A stretch of 64,000 nucleotides of DNA from Chitinispirillaceae bacterium. Its GTDB lineage: Bacteria; Fibrobacterota; Chitinivibrionia; Chitinivibrionales; Chitinispirillaceae. The DNA is taken from positions 1-64,000 of the forward strand of contig JAFGIN010000021.1 in assembly GCA_016929595.1 (NCBI GenBank), read 5' to 3'. The position numbers and the translations under genes were made by a program. Below are positions 45,318-54,929 of this stretch, in pieces (the first letter of the stretch is position 1; every line of letters starts with the position of its first letter). The notes under the pieces are model-generated. The model saw only the letters and a list, made by a program, of their open reading frames with translations. It was not told where the DNA came from and ran no database searches.

Positions 45318-46711
45318 AAATACTGATTGTTGACGATGAAGCAGACATAAGAGAATCTCTCGGCGAAATTTTTACCGAAGATGGATACGATGTTATATGC
45401 GCCGGTAATGAAAAAGATGCACTCACTGCGGCCGGTAGTGGTGTCGATCTTGCCATAGTTGATATAAAACTTGGTGCAGATAACGGTATTGATGTATTAC
45501 GTAAATTAAAAAGCAGCTTTACACATCTGCCGGTTATCATGATAACCGGGTTCGGGACTGTTTCACTTGCAAAAGAGGCATTTCAGATAGGCGCTCATGA
45601 TTTTCTGGAAAAACCGCTTCGCCTCATTCAGGTTCGCACAAGTGTCCGCAATGCACTCGAGGGGGTTTCGCTCAAGAAGCAACTTATGCGCAAAGAGCAA
45701 CCAATGGTACACTCTCCGATTCTCGTTTCTGATGCAATGAAACAACTTTACGCACAAGCATCCCGACTCTCTAATGTAAGAGAATCCGTGGTTATCATGG
45801 GCCCTTCAGGATCAGGAAAGGATCTTCTTGCCCGTCATCTCCATTATGAAGGTGTTCGCGCCCAGGGTCCTTTTATCGTTTCAAATGCCGCATCTTTACC
45901 TGTAAATCTTGCTGAAGACGAGTTTTTTGGACATGAAAAAGGAGCATTCACCGGCGCAGATCGTAAACGGGAGGGTTGTTTTGAACTTGCCAACAATGGC
46001 ACTCTGTTTATCGATGAAATTGGTGATATGGATCTCCAGGTTCAGGCAAAGGTATTACGGGTGCTGGAAAATGGTGAGTTCGTCCGACTTGGAGCAGGCA
46101 CGCCAGCAAAGGTAAACGTACGGCTTGTATGTGCCACCCATAAAAATCTTGAATCACTTGTTTCAACAGGCAAATTTCGTCACGACCTGTGGTACCGGAT
46201 CAGTGCGTTTGTGCTTAACATTCCAGGCTTAGACAAACGAAAAGATGACATCATACCGCTCTCAGAGCACTTTTTACGACAGATCTGCAATGAGCTTTGT
46301 ATAGAAAAACGATTTACTGATGATGCTCTTGTATTTCTATCTGAGTCAACTTTTCCCGGCAATGTAAGAGAATTAAAGCATCTCATTACGAGAACTGCCG
46401 TGTACAGTGACTCACACTGCATAAAACGCTCAGATATACAGGCTCACTACACAGGCCATTCCATTATCCAGACTACCCCAAAAAGCACAGAAACAGTGCC
46501 ATTATCAGAATTTTCTTTTGGCCCCGACTTTAAAACCGCCAAACTCCAGTTTGAAAAGGATTATCTTATCAAAGCACTCTGTTCACAAGAGGGTAATATC
46601 ACTGCAACAGCACGCCTGATCGGTATGGCGCAGTCAAATCTTTCACGTAAGCTTAAGGAACTGGGTATCGAATATTCAGATGTACACAATAGTAATCAGG
46701 CTACGGTGTGA
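45314..46711 (+). CDS. NtrC-family sigma54-dependent response regulator
   Basis: A 465-aa response regulator. The receiver domain (1-115) has DDEAD at 7-11, the phospho-acceptor D50 in LAIVDIKLG and K in FLEKPL. The AAA+ sigma54-interaction domain (about 135-365) has Walker A GPSGSGKDLL, GAFTGA (loop that contacts sigma54) within FFGHEKGAFTGADRKREG, and Walker B GTLFIDEIGDM. The C-terminal Fis-type helix-turn-helix (about 420-460) has EGNITATARLIGMAQSNLSRKLKELGI. It is the output half of the kinase operon and needs RpoN. Target genes are not known; no -24/-12 site was identified nearby. Confidence 0.95.
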   Translation: MKILIVDDEADIRESLGEIFTEDGYDVICAGNEKDALTAAGSGVDLAIVDIKLGADNGIDVLRKLKSSFTHLPVIMITGFGTVSLAKEAFQIGAHDFLEKPLRLIQVRTSVRNALEGVSLKKQLMRKEQPMVHSPILVSDAMKQLYAQASRLSNVRESVVIMGPSGSGKDLLARHLHYEGVRAQGPFIVSNAASLPVNLAEDEFFGHEKGAFTGADRKREGCFELANNGTLFIDEIGDMDLQVQAKVLRVLENGEFVRLGAGTPAKVNVRLVCATHKNLESLVSTGKFRHDLWYRISAFVLNIPGLDKRKDDIIPLSEHFLRQICNELCIEKRFTDDALVFLSESTFPGNVRELKHLITRTAVYSDSHCIKRSDIQAHYTGHSIIQTTPKSTETVPLSEFSFGPDFKTAKLQFEKDYLIKALCSQEGNITATARLIGMAQSNLSRKLKELGIEYSDVHNSNQATV

Positions 46712-46883
46712 CATTCGTCTGAATTACAGGTTTATAGGGGTAACAAAAAAATAGATTCCGAAAGTATTCAAGTTCGTGTGGCGCTGTCACCTGTCCTCCA
46801 TAGTTTCAACGAAGGCGGACCCCAGACAGTGAACTAACATTAAAACTATCGGAACGTACTTTTGTTAACTACTCTATCATTAT

Positions 46884-47837
46884 TCATTCATTTTCGAAAA
46901 GATCCAGAAAGCGGTCTTCATAGAACTTGTACAAACCCCACTTATCAAGCTCACTCTTGAGTTCCCTGGCTTTTTCTTTATTCTTTTTTGCAGTAATGAA
47001 CATTCGCTCGATCCTGTCCATTACATACTTCGGTATATCATCTTTCTCAATCTTTTCTTTTGGAATGTTAATTTCATCTCCATCACCGTTCTGAAACTCT
47101 TCCCCCAGCCCCATAGAACCTGTTGAGAAAAAATCCTTCAATTTTTCTTCAATATCAGCAAACATCGGTTCCGCAGAATCCACATCCTGTTCCAGCTCCC
47201 TTATATCAAATGAAACATTGGTAACCACCGCCAGACACTTTACAATTTCAAGGGCAGCCCGCGGATAGGTCAGGCCACTGGCATACGCCGGTATTGTCGC
47301 AAGAAGACACACAGCATCAATACCCCGGGCACCCGCAAATCCCAGCATCAACCCATTCAGTCCACTAATAACACCATCAGGCATCGCCCGCAATCCCTGC
47401 ATCTCAAGCTCATTTCTTAATCCCGGGTTATTACATGCATACAACACCTCAGATTTTGAGGTATGACTCATCGGCTGGGGTAATGCTGCAGCAGTGTAAA
47501 TTCGCGGTACATTGAGTTCTCTTGCAAGTTCCAGTATCGTTCGGATAACTTCCATATCATGCTCACCTGCATGAGCATTACTCTCGAACAGTACAATATC
47601 GGGATTATGACGATGATAAAAGATGCTCTGCGGAGTCTCCGGAAAATGTGTCACTCCAGCATTTACAATAATTGAATCAGGTGTTACAAATTGACTCATA
47701 TCAATCTGCGCAAACATCTGTGCGTCAAGTTTCCTTCTAAAAAAGTCCATTGATAATATACCTACATTACCAGCACCTGTCCATGCAGCAAGCAGTGTCG
47801 GAGCCGAATTAAAATGTATTCTGTTTAAAATATTCAT
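46884..47837 (-). CDS. PAC2-family (proteasome assembly chaperone-like) protein
   Basis: A 317-aa soluble protein of the PAC2 family. Recognisable blocks: TLLAAWTGAGNVGILSMDFF at the N-terminus, DIVLFESNAHAGEHD (about 82) and ISGLNGLMLGFAGARGIDAVCLLATIPAYA (about 158-188). The C-terminal 70 residues are charged and helical (FFSTGSMGLGEEF... FITAKKNKEKARELK). In archaea and actinobacteria the family is linked to proteasome assembly or binding of ATP-grasp partners. There is no proteasome gene in this window, so the role is unknown. It follows the PRC-barrel gene with 9 bp between them and is co-transcribed. Confidence 0.9.
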   Translation of the reverse strand: MNILNRIHFNSAPTLLAAWTGAGNVGILSMDFFRRKLDAQMFAQIDMSQFVTPDSIIVNAGVTHFPETPQSIFYHRHNPDIVLFESNAHAGEHDMEVIRTILELARELNVPRIYTAAALPQPMSHTSKSEVLYACNNPGLRNELEMQGLRAMPDGVISGLNGLMLGFAGARGIDAVCLLATIPAYASGLTYPRAALEIVKCLAVVTNVSFDIRELEQDVDSAEPMFADIEEKLKDFFSTGSMGLGEEFQNGDGDEINIPKEKIEKDDIPKYVMDRIERMFITAKKNKEKARELKSELDKWGLYKFYEDRFLDLFENE

Positions 47838-47846
47838 TTTTCTCCA

Positions 47847-48632
47847 TTACCTCCTTTTTTCCGGATAGTAATATCCAGAAATTCTGGACTCATATTCACT
47901 GGTAACTGGAAACGCCTGATTGTATGAAGGTCCCTCAAGGATAGTACCTTTATTTACATTAACACTAATGGCTCCGTTCATCCATTCGATACCTTTAACA
48001 AGTTCAATGGGAATCAATACTTTCCTCCCGGGGAAAAAGTTTCCTGTGTCAATTACTAAATATTTCAGACGCCACTTTTTATCATCGATGAAAATTTCTA
48101 CCATCTGTCCGATTTCACCATCAGCTGCAACAAGACGATACCCGATCATCTCTTTAGTCAATCTCAGATGTGATGATGACGGTGTATTTTCCATATGAGT
48201 TTCCAGAGGTTGTATCTCCACACACTCATCACCCCACCCGGCAGCGGGATAAGTAAACGGAACGCTTAACCCGGGATACAGTGCTCCACCCAGAAGATTG
48301 TATCCATCCGGGTAGAGCCAGTAACAAGGCCAGGAATAATATGCATGAAGCATCTCTTCCATTTGTCGGGATACCGATTCGGCAGTATCGATATCAGGAC
48401 TGTTCTCTAACTGCTCAATCGATACATTTACCTGAAGTACATCTGGTGAAAGTATGTGCACTGCCAGAGGTGAGAGTAATTTGCGTGTTTGCTTATAATT
48501 TTCCTTTAAATCGATAACAATGTATCGTATAACCCAATTTCGATCATCAACAAGGAATTGCTCTACGTTACCGGCATCAACATTCTTTGCCAGCACTCTC
48601 AAACTTTTTAACCCACCTGTTCTCAATAGCAT
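47847..48632 (-). CDS. Tandem PRC-barrel protein
   Basis: A 261-aa soluble protein with two PRC-barrel domains, about 8-80 and 150-235. Each has the typical pair: VEQFLVDDRNWVIRYIVIDL in the first and EIFIDDKKWRLKYLVIDTG in the second. They are separated by a Tyr/Pro/Gly-rich linker (YYSWPCYWLYPDGYNLLGG). GGGGAG precedes ATG 48632. PRC barrels occur in ribosome-maturation RimM, photosynthetic reaction centre H subunits and stress proteins. No specific function can be read; its partner is the PAC2-family gene downstream. Confidence 0.85.
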   Translation of the reverse strand: MLLRTGGLKSLRVLAKNVDAGNVEQFLVDDRNWVIRYIVIDLKENYKQTRKLLSPLAVHILSPDVLQVNVSIEQLENSPDIDTAESVSRQMEEMLHAYYSWPCYWLYPDGYNLLGGALYPGLSVPFTYPAAGWGDECVEIQPLETHMENTPSSSHLRLTKEMIGYRLVAADGEIGQMVEIFIDDKKWRLKYLVIDTGNFFPGRKVLIPIELVKGIEWMNGAISVNVNKGTILEGPSYNQAFPVTSEYESRISGYYYPEKRR

Positions 48633-48855
48633 TCCACATCATCTCCCCGGCACTTTTGGTATCATTTATTCACCAACCGACCAGCCATATCTCAAGAATT
48701 GAGGGTAATTCGCACATTTATCATTTCTTTGGGTATAAGACGGCCCAGATACAACTTAAAGAAGATCAAACTCCGGGCCAGAAGAAAACGGTTATTTTCT
48801 GATCTGTTTTTTTGTATATTTAAAGGATCAAGTGTCTCCACACAGAGGAATATTC

Positions 48856-50724
48856 ATGAAAAAGCATTTCACCATATGGATAGCAATCAGTCTGCATCTT
48901 TTATTACTGCAAACTTTTGCAGAACAAACGTCCTCGCAGTTTCCCCACCCCGGCGATTACGTAAAAAATGAGTGTTTAATCAAATTCCTGCCTGGTACAG
49001 ATAAGACAGTTATCGATTCGATCAGTTCCCGTTCAAAATTCACGGTTCTCGCATATTACCCTCATGGCCGGTTCTTCAGAGTTAGACTTATCAGCAGCCA
49101 GAACATTCTCGCTTTTAGTAAACAACTCACGCAGTATTCCGAAGTTGAACTTGCCCAGCCGGACTACTTTACATCAACAAGCATCTATACCACAGACTCA
49201 CTCGTTCCTGCTTATTTGAATACTGGAAATACAGTATCAACAAAAGTCAATCTGCCACTGTCTTTGGACACTTCCAGACCTGCTTTGGCGGATATTATCA
49301 CAGCAATCATCGATGGCGGTGTCGCGTTCGAAAATTATCAGAACTATAAAAAAGCCCAGGCACTTTCTCATGCGAGATTCTCCAAAGGATACAACTTTGT
49401 CTTATTTAATGAACATCCCATCGATGACAATGGAAACGGTACGCTTGCAGCAACAATTATTGCAAACCATATTAAAAACACATCAGACAGCTTATCATCC
49501 GAAAAGAATACATCAATAATGCCTGTAAAAGTAACCGATAAAGACGGTATCGGTCGAACATCCACTCTTGTTGAAGGTATCTTATATGCTGTTATTGGTG
49601 GTGCTGATATTCTTACCATCAATGCGCGCAGCCACGATTCTCCACTCCTGAAACAGGCAATTATTCAGGCTCATAATCACGGTGTAACAATTATATGTGC
49701 TGCCGGTAACATTATCAGCCCTGAGCAGCACACTTTCCCGGCAGCATACAACCAGTATTGTATTGCTGTCAGCGCTACCAGTGTCCCCCCGGTCCAAGCA
49801 TCATCAGTCCCCAACGCTGATTATATCGATCTTAATACTTCAGGAGAAATTCTTTACCAGAATCCCGATCCTTACGGCTTTTCAACGGTTCAGGGAGTAA
49901 CCGTTGCAACTGCACAGGTCGCAGCAACTGCAGTATCGCTCATGCTCTCAGGAATTAACGGCAGTGACAGAATCAGACAGGCACTCGAACAAACCTGCCT
50001 GGACATACCACCTCGTGGCTGGGACAGGCAGACAGGCTGGGGAACACTTGACATTCATAAAGCTCTTCAGTTTTTCCCGAAACCGGAACATGACCTGCAA
50101 GTCTCGAATATTAAAGTCTCACCATGGTGCATTAAAGGAGAACGTTTACAAACGATCACGACAGTTGAAAATCAGGGTACCTTTGAACATGAGTTTTTAA
50201 TTTCTCTATCAGATTCAAAAAGCAGCAGAATTCTCGCCAGTGGATCAGGTTCACTGAAACCGCAGCAGACAGGTCAATTCGTACTGGAATGGAATACCGC
50301 TCAAGCAACGGAAGGTACGCATCTGTTGTGTGTTTCAGCAACTATTCCCGGCGATGAAGATCCTGCAGACAATATGCTCTACACGAAAGTATTTGTTGCA
50401 GAAGATAAAAGAGATGTTGAAATATCTGGTGTCGAACTCAAGAAACAACCCGAAAAAAACAGTTTCCTTGCAACCGTTCAGATCAAAAACAGCGGAACCT
50501 ATAATGAGATTATCAATGTGCAGGTTCGAAATCAATCAGGAGCACTTCTGGGTCAGAAGAATATCCAGATCTGTGCACAGTGTATCATGTTTCTGCCTGT
50601 TCAATGCCAGTTCGAAACTGACACTGCACTTAAAGAACTTGAAATTTCTATCGAAACAGCTGATTTGCAGGAATGTAACCTGACCAACAACAGAGTTACC
50701 TGCCCGATCACTTTTTCTGAATAA
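48856..50724 (+). CDS. Secreted subtilase-fold protein lacking catalytic His and Ser
   Basis: A 622-aa secreted protein. ATG 48856 follows AGAGGAAT; signal peptide about 1-21. After a fervidolysin-type N-terminal propeptide-like region (ECLIKFLPGTDKTVI) comes the S8 domain (about 145-405). The catalytic Asp is kept in TAIIDGGVAFEN. The His motif GHGTHVAG reads GNGTLAAT, and the Ser motif GTSMATP reads GVTVATA. The oxyanion Asn is kept (CAAGN). Two of the three catalytic residues are gone, so the protein should not be an active protease. Two CARDB-like beta domains (about 415-615; VENQGTFEHEFLISL, LKPQQTGQFVLEW) end the protein. Its 3' end overlaps the convergent transferase gene by 17 bp. Confidence 0.88.
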   Translation: MKKHFTIWIAISLHLLLLQTFAEQTSSQFPHPGDYVKNECLIKFLPGTDKTVIDSISSRSKFTVLAYYPHGRFFRVRLISSQNILAFSKQLTQYSEVELAQPDYFTSTSIYTTDSLVPAYLNTGNTVSTKVNLPLSLDTSRPALADIITAIIDGGVAFENYQNYKKAQALSHARFSKGYNFVLFNEHPIDDNGNGTLAATIIANHIKNTSDSLSSEKNTSIMPVKVTDKDGIGRTSTLVEGILYAVIGGADILTINARSHDSPLLKQAIIQAHNHGVTIICAAGNIISPEQHTFPAAYNQYCIAVSATSVPPVQASSVPNADYIDLNTSGEILYQNPDPYGFSTVQGVTVATAQVAATAVSLMLSGINGSDRIRQALEQTCLDIPPRGWDRQTGWGTLDIHKALQFFPKPEHDLQVSNIKVSPWCIKGERLQTITTVENQGTFEHEFLISLSDSKSSRILASGSGSLKPQQTGQFVLEWNTAQATEGTHLLCVSATIPGDEDPADNMLYTKVFVAEDKRDVEISGVELKKQPEKNSFLATVQIKNSGTYNEIINVQVRNQSGALLGQKNIQICAQCIMFLPVQCQFETDTALKELEISIETADLQECNLTNNRVTCPITFSE

Positions 50725-51415
50725 TCAAAGATTCAATCAGATTAGCAACAGTCACCAGGTTAATTCCTGATGGGAACCTGTCGATAGAGCAGCATGCAGC
50801 ACACCGGTATGAGTCACCAGCGGGGAAAAGTTTCAGGTACTTATGTGGCAGGGATGGATCATTTCTCTGGAGTGTAACGATGCTATTTTCAGCAGGTACA
50901 ACAGAAAACGAATCAAGCGGACAATAAAGACCTCTTCCTATCGCTTTTATGTAACTTTCCTTTAACACCCATAACGTAGAAAATCTGTCCAGACGCTGCT
51001 CATCAGTTGTACACTGATTAAAAAAAGCCTGCTCGGCAGCAGAAAAAAAACGGGGAACAATTCCAAAATCAACATGTTTCACCCGCTCGACATCAATTCC
51101 TGTTTCATACTCATCAATTATACACATAACCCAAGACCCCGAGTGGGTCAGATTGAAGTGGATATTAAATTCCTCAATTACTGGCTTTTTCCATTGGTTC
51201 TCAATGATAGTAACAGAATTAAAATCAATACCGCACACCGTTTTAAGTGTATACGCAAGTAACGTTTCTGCGATTACCGACCGGCAGGAATCTTCAAAAC
51301 GCAAAAAACGCTCAGCACGGGCTTTTCGCTCTGATGACACGATCGAAAGAAGCTGTTTATATTGATCATCGGATACCGCAGTACACTCCGGAACCGCAAG
51401 GATAACAGGGAACAT
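50708..51415 (-). CDS. 4'-phosphopantetheinyl transferase (Sfp-type)
   Basis: A 235-aa enzyme that moves phosphopantetheine from CoA to a Ser of carrier proteins. The motifs are in order: FNLTHSGSWVMCII (about 90), TGIDVERVKHVDF (metal-binding Asp, about 105-118), and FSTLWVLKESYIKAIGRGL (Glu and Lys of the active site, about 145-165). Length and motif order fit the Sfp/AcpT class. No polyketide, NRPS or fatty-acid gene is present in the window, so its acceptor is not evident. Confidence 0.93.
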   Translation of the reverse strand: MFPVILAVPECTAVSDDQYKQLLSIVSSERKARAERFLRFEDSCRSVIAETLLAYTLKTVCGIDFNSVTIIENQWKKPVIEEFNIHFNLTHSGSWVMCIIDEYETGIDVERVKHVDFGIVPRFFSAAEQAFFNQCTTDEQRLDRFSTLWVLKESYIKAIGRGLYCPLDSFSVVPAENSIVTLQRNDPSLPHKYLKLFPAGDSYRCAACCSIDRFPSGINLVTVANLIESLIIQKK

Positions 51416-51484
51416 TGAAGCTACACTTTTCTAATTATCATTATTTGATTGGAAATTTCTTCTTCGATAATCAATACTTGCATT

Positions 51485-52276
51485 CTATAGAACACTGCCA
51501 TTATAACCGGGTTCATTTGCGCGAATTGTATTGATTGCAGCGGCAGCACACCCCGCACCAAATCCATTATCGATATTTACCACTGTCAGCCCTGACGCAC
51601 ACGAATTCAACATCGCCAGAAGCGGCACCATTCCATTAAGATGAGATCCGTACCCCACACTCGTTGGAACCGCTATCACCGGACAGGAAACATAGCCGGC
51701 AATCACTGATGGTAACGCACCTTCCATTCCGGCAACTACGACGATTACTGATGCTTCAAGCAGCTTTTCCCGGGATGCGAAAAGACGATGAATGCCGCTA
51801 ACCCCAATATCTGAAAGGACCTCGCAAGGATGGCCAATCAGATTGATGGTATGAAGCGCTTCTATTGTAACAGGCGTATCCGCAGTTCCTGCTGCACATA
51901 TCAAAATTTTTCCCCGGATGTTCTGCTTTGGCTTCCATGATGCCGATTTTTTCCAGAAACATCTCGCAGTGATGTCAACAGAAACATCGGCAATTTCTCT
52001 GCATATAAGTTCACATACGGCATCACTGGCGCGCGTTCCAAATATGGTTTCGCCATGATCGATTTGAGCTTTGGCAATAGCCAGCACCTGACTGGGCGTT
52101 TTTCCCTGGCAGAATATTACCTCTGGATACCCTTTTCGAATTGCCCTGTGATGATCAACGCGGGCAAAACCCAGATCCTGGAATGGCAGATCACGTAACT
52201 GTTCAAATACCTTATCTACTGATATTTGCTGATTTTTCAGATCATTCAATAACTGGAGTAAATTCTGATTATCCAT
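51485..52276 (-). CDS. larB: LarB-type pyridinium-3,5-biscarboxylic acid mononucleotide synthase
   Basis: A 263-aa enzyme. LarB carboxylates and hydrolyses nicotinic acid adenine dinucleotide in the first step of nickel-pincer cofactor synthesis for lactate racemase and related enzymes. The N-terminal part has LPFQDLGFARVDHHRAIRKG and VIFCQGKTPSQV, the family signature. The C-terminal AIRC-like domain has VVAGMEGALPSVIAGYV, PTSVGYGS and NIDNGFGAGCAAA. ATG 52276 gives the usual start (MDNQNLLQLLNDL). The upstream TTG at 52321 is less likely. No larC or larE is visible in the window. Confidence 0.93.
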   Translation of the reverse strand: MDNQNLLQLLNDLKNQQISVDKVFEQLRDLPFQDLGFARVDHHRAIRKGYPEVIFCQGKTPSQVLAIAKAQIDHGETIFGTRASDAVCELICREIADVSVDITARCFWKKSASWKPKQNIRGKILICAAGTADTPVTIEALHTINLIGHPCEVLSDIGVSGIHRLFASREKLLEASVIVVVAGMEGALPSVIAGYVSCPVIAVPTSVGYGSHLNGMVPLLAMLNSCASGLTVVNIDNGFGAGCAAAAINTIRANEPGYNGSVL

Positions 52277-52505
52277 AATACAAAAAAAATAGTTCAGGGA
52301 ACGTAGTAAACCAAATTTCAAGACTCAATGTATGTTTTCATTGTAGCACTGAGGACTCAATTTTAACCAGAAATTCATTAGATTCATTTTGTTCAACCAA
52401 ATTACCTGTGGATCATGTTATATTACCATACATCACAGCATTCCGGGATTCTGTTTTTTCATGATTATCTAATACAAATTTCTTATTCAAGACAGTTTAA
52501 GATCT

Positions 52506-53645
52506 ATGCTCCAGAAAGAAAAAATCCGTTACGAAACTCCGGTTATCAAACTTGCGATCGATAGAAAATTGCTGACGGTTGAAAAGTATGAAGAGTGCAA
52601 AGATCTGCTGAAAAAAAGCAAAAAAATCGGTCTTGAGTCAACGATAGAAGAGATACTGGTTAAACAGAATATTCTTACACAACAGCAGCTTTCAGAACTC
52701 CAGGAAATCTCTAATCTGGGCGAAGGTGGTGACCACTTCGGAGGCTATCAACTGGGAAAACTTATCGGTAAGGGTGGAATGGGAAAAGTGTACGATGCAG
52801 TACACGAATTTACCGGACGAAAAGTGGCTCTTAAAATCCTCAACACAGTACCATCAAAAGATGAAACTATCGTTACCCGCTTTTTTCAGGAGATCCGGGC
52901 ACTTGCGAAACTGGTTCACCCGGGCATTGTTACACTCTACGATGCAGGAAAAGCAGGCCGGAGATACTTTTTTGCAATGGAGCTTGTTCAGGGTACCTCA
53001 CTTGCACAATTTGTTGAAAAACACAAACCTCTTTCAGAATCAAAAGCGCTCGCCATTACTAGAAAAGTTGCAATGGCACTAAGTTTCTCCCACGCATCAG
53101 GAATTGTGCACCGCGATATTAAGCCGGAAAACATACTCATCGATGAAAGCGGTACACCTAAAATCACCGATTTTGGCGTTGTGATGCATCGTGATGCCGA
53201 TCACATGACCTTAACAAAAGAAGGCTTCATGGTAGGTTCAGTATATTTCGCATCACCGGAACAGGTCAAAGGAGAACGTGATATCGATGGAAGATCGGAT
53301 ATTTACTCACTGGGCGCCACACTCTACTATATGTTAACTGGAAAAATGGTATGTACCGGCGGTAACGCCCAGGAAGTCATGACCCGGACTCTGGTCGGTT
53401 CTTTTATCTCACCAAAAAAATTCAACCCCAGGGTTTCCGGAAGAACGGTCCGTATAGTGAGAAAGATGCTTGCCAAGAACAGGGATAAAAGGTACAAGTC
53501 CATGGATGATGTGGTAAAAGCTCTTAACCACAGTTCACGTCTGCAAATGGTGCTGAAACTTGCTGCATTTATCTCCGGTGCGATTCTCTTATTTGCAAGC
53601 GGTGTGCTTACTCAGCGTTTTTTTCCTGATCTGTTTTTTCAATAA
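52506..53645 (+). CDS. Membrane Ser/Thr protein kinase
   Basis: A 379-aa Hanks-type kinase. The first 75 residues resemble the N-terminal helical domain found in type II secretion/pilus ATPases (KLAIDRKLLTVEKYEECKDLL, ILVKQNILTQQQLSEL). The kinase domain runs from about 79 to 345: GKGGMGKVY, KVALKIL, GIVHRDIKPENILID, KITDFGVVMHR and YFASPEQV. A membrane segment lies at about 350-372, with seven residues outside. So the kinase is cytoplasmic and tail-anchored. Its substrate is unknown. It is separate from the first kinase by 29 kb and differs in architecture. Confidence 0.92.
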   Translation: MLQKEKIRYETPVIKLAIDRKLLTVEKYEECKDLLKKSKKIGLESTIEEILVKQNILTQQQLSELQEISNLGEGGDHFGGYQLGKLIGKGGMGKVYDAVHEFTGRKVALKILNTVPSKDETIVTRFFQEIRALAKLVHPGIVTLYDAGKAGRRYFFAMELVQGTSLAQFVEKHKPLSESKALAITRKVAMALSFSHASGIVHRDIKPENILIDESGTPKITDFGVVMHRDADHMTLTKEGFMVGSVYFASPEQVKGERDIDGRSDIYSLGATLYYMLTGKMVCTGGNAQEVMTRTLVGSFISPKKFNPRVSGRTVRIVRKMLAKNRDKRYKSMDDVVKALNHSSRLQMVLKLAAFISGAILLFASGVLTQRFFPDLFFQ

Positions 53646-53652
53646 CAACACT

Positions 53653-54105
53653 CTACTTTTTCTTCTTTACCGATCTCACGGTCATGGTTCCGTTTGCAAA
53701 CACGGTATACCCGCCGCAGTCACAGCTTGCCTTTACTTTCACCGGGGAATCGAGCTGAATGTTTATCAGATTGATCCGTGCCTTGCCATTGCTATCAGTG
53801 ATATAACAATCCCGCTGCTCTGCGGCATTTACACCCTTACTCTGAGCTTCTTCTGTCAGAATACACAGAAATGTTCCCCATGATGCATTAAGCTGAATCT
53901 CTTTACCTGGAAGAGGATTACCGCTTTTATCTTTCAGGGTAACTTCGATTACCCCTCTGCCGCTCTTATCAGTGGCTTTCACCGGAGCCATTTTCATGTT
54001 CATCGAAATGTAACAGGTCGAATGTTCTTCAGATTCCACAAAGTCATACGCAAAAACAGATATAGCGCAGATTGAGATTATGCTTATAAGTACGTTTCTA
54101 AACAT
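53653..54105 (-). CDS. Small secreted Ig-like (Big/invasin-like) domain protein
   Basis: A 150-aa exported protein with a signal peptide at about 1-19 (ending VFAYD). The mature part is one beta-sandwich: APVKATDKSGRGVIEVTLKDKSGNPLPGKEIQLNASWGTF, then DSNGKARINLINIQLDSPVKVKAS. This is the layout of bacterial Ig-like invasin domains. A basic tail (VRSVKKKK) ends it. Several Cys (CYISM, CILTE, CYITD, CDCGG) may form disulfides. It is convergent to the kinase gene with a 7-bp gap, and monocistronic. Confidence 0.75.
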   Translation of the reverse strand: MFRNVLISIISICAISVFAYDFVESEEHSTCYISMNMKMAPVKATDKSGRGVIEVTLKDKSGNPLPGKEIQLNASWGTFLCILTEEAQSKGVNAAEQRDCYITDSNGKARINLINIQLDSPVKVKASCDCGGYTVFANGTMTVRSVKKKK

Positions 54106-54538
54106 CTGATGCTCCTTTTTCCATGCTTTTTAACCGGTTGATTGATCTGGGTACTGCCGATTCTGACAGTGCTATATAGTTCAATATACACTATTTAATG
54201 GTTTGATTTCATTTTTCTTTTATATTTACCAACTATACGGTTTTAAATTTATTCTGGTTTCCGAGTAGAAAAATAATCAACCGGAGTTCTTTTGGAGGGT
54301 TGTTTTAGAAACGCAAGAAGATTCAGTGGGACTGTTGGATGTTTTTTAATCTACTGATCAAGGATGAACAGTCCCAAATATAATTTACCTGAATCAGTAT
54401 TCCCGAAACCTGAAAACTCCGAAGGTGTATGACCCTGAATGTTGATGAAAAATGGACTGGAAAACCAAAAGTACCAAAGATACGGTTGTTGTACCAGTCC
54501 TTTGCAATGTATAGAACTTTTTTTTGAATGATACTTAA
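54106..54538. other. Intergenic region, nothing identified
   Basis: 433 bp between two minus-strand genes. It should contain the promoter of the Ig-like protein gene. I see no RNA gene, repeat or supported open frame. Confidence 0.5.
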
Positions 54539-54895
54539 TTATTTTTTTGTCAGTGTAACATTTTCCCCATTTTCGTTTTTAAATGTTAGTTTATTACCTT
54601 CAACTGTGTACGTAGTCGCCTGCTGACCGTCAACCAAAATGTGGGTATCATTGTATGTCCATGTCTGTGCTGGTGCATTAAAAGCAGTAACAAGGACCAC
54701 ATTTAATGCGTCTATTGCAGAACCTGTGATAGTTCCATTACTGTTGAACTTATATTCTAATCCATCATCATGAACCCAGGTACCTGCAACACTGTTTGAT
54801 AGTCCTACGGGGGAATCATCGTCTTCGTTGCAACCAATTACAAGACCAAGCATAAGAAAAAAGAAAAAACTTAAAATTGTTACTTTTTTAGCCAT
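54539..54895 (-). CDS. Small lipoprotein with lipocalin-like/META-like fold
   Basis: A 118-aa lipoprotein. The signal peptide ends in a lipobox LVIGC (Cys at about 22), followed by acidic NEDDD. The mature domain (VAGTWVHDDGLEYKFNSNGTITG ... TYTVEGNKLTFKNENGENVTLTK) is the short beta-barrel pattern common to many small lipoproteins. AAAGGAA precedes the ATG. It lies 34 bp downstream of the TspO-like gene and may share its transcript. Confidence 0.8.
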   Translation of the reverse strand: MAKKVTILSFFFFLMLGLVIGCNEDDDSPVGLSNSVAGTWVHDDGLEYKFNSNGTITGSAIDALNVVLVTAFNAPAQTWTYNDTHILVDGQQATTYTVEGNKLTFKNENGENVTLTKK

Positions 54896-54929
54896 TTATG
54901 GTTCCTTTCAAATAAGTGAGAATGCAGCC

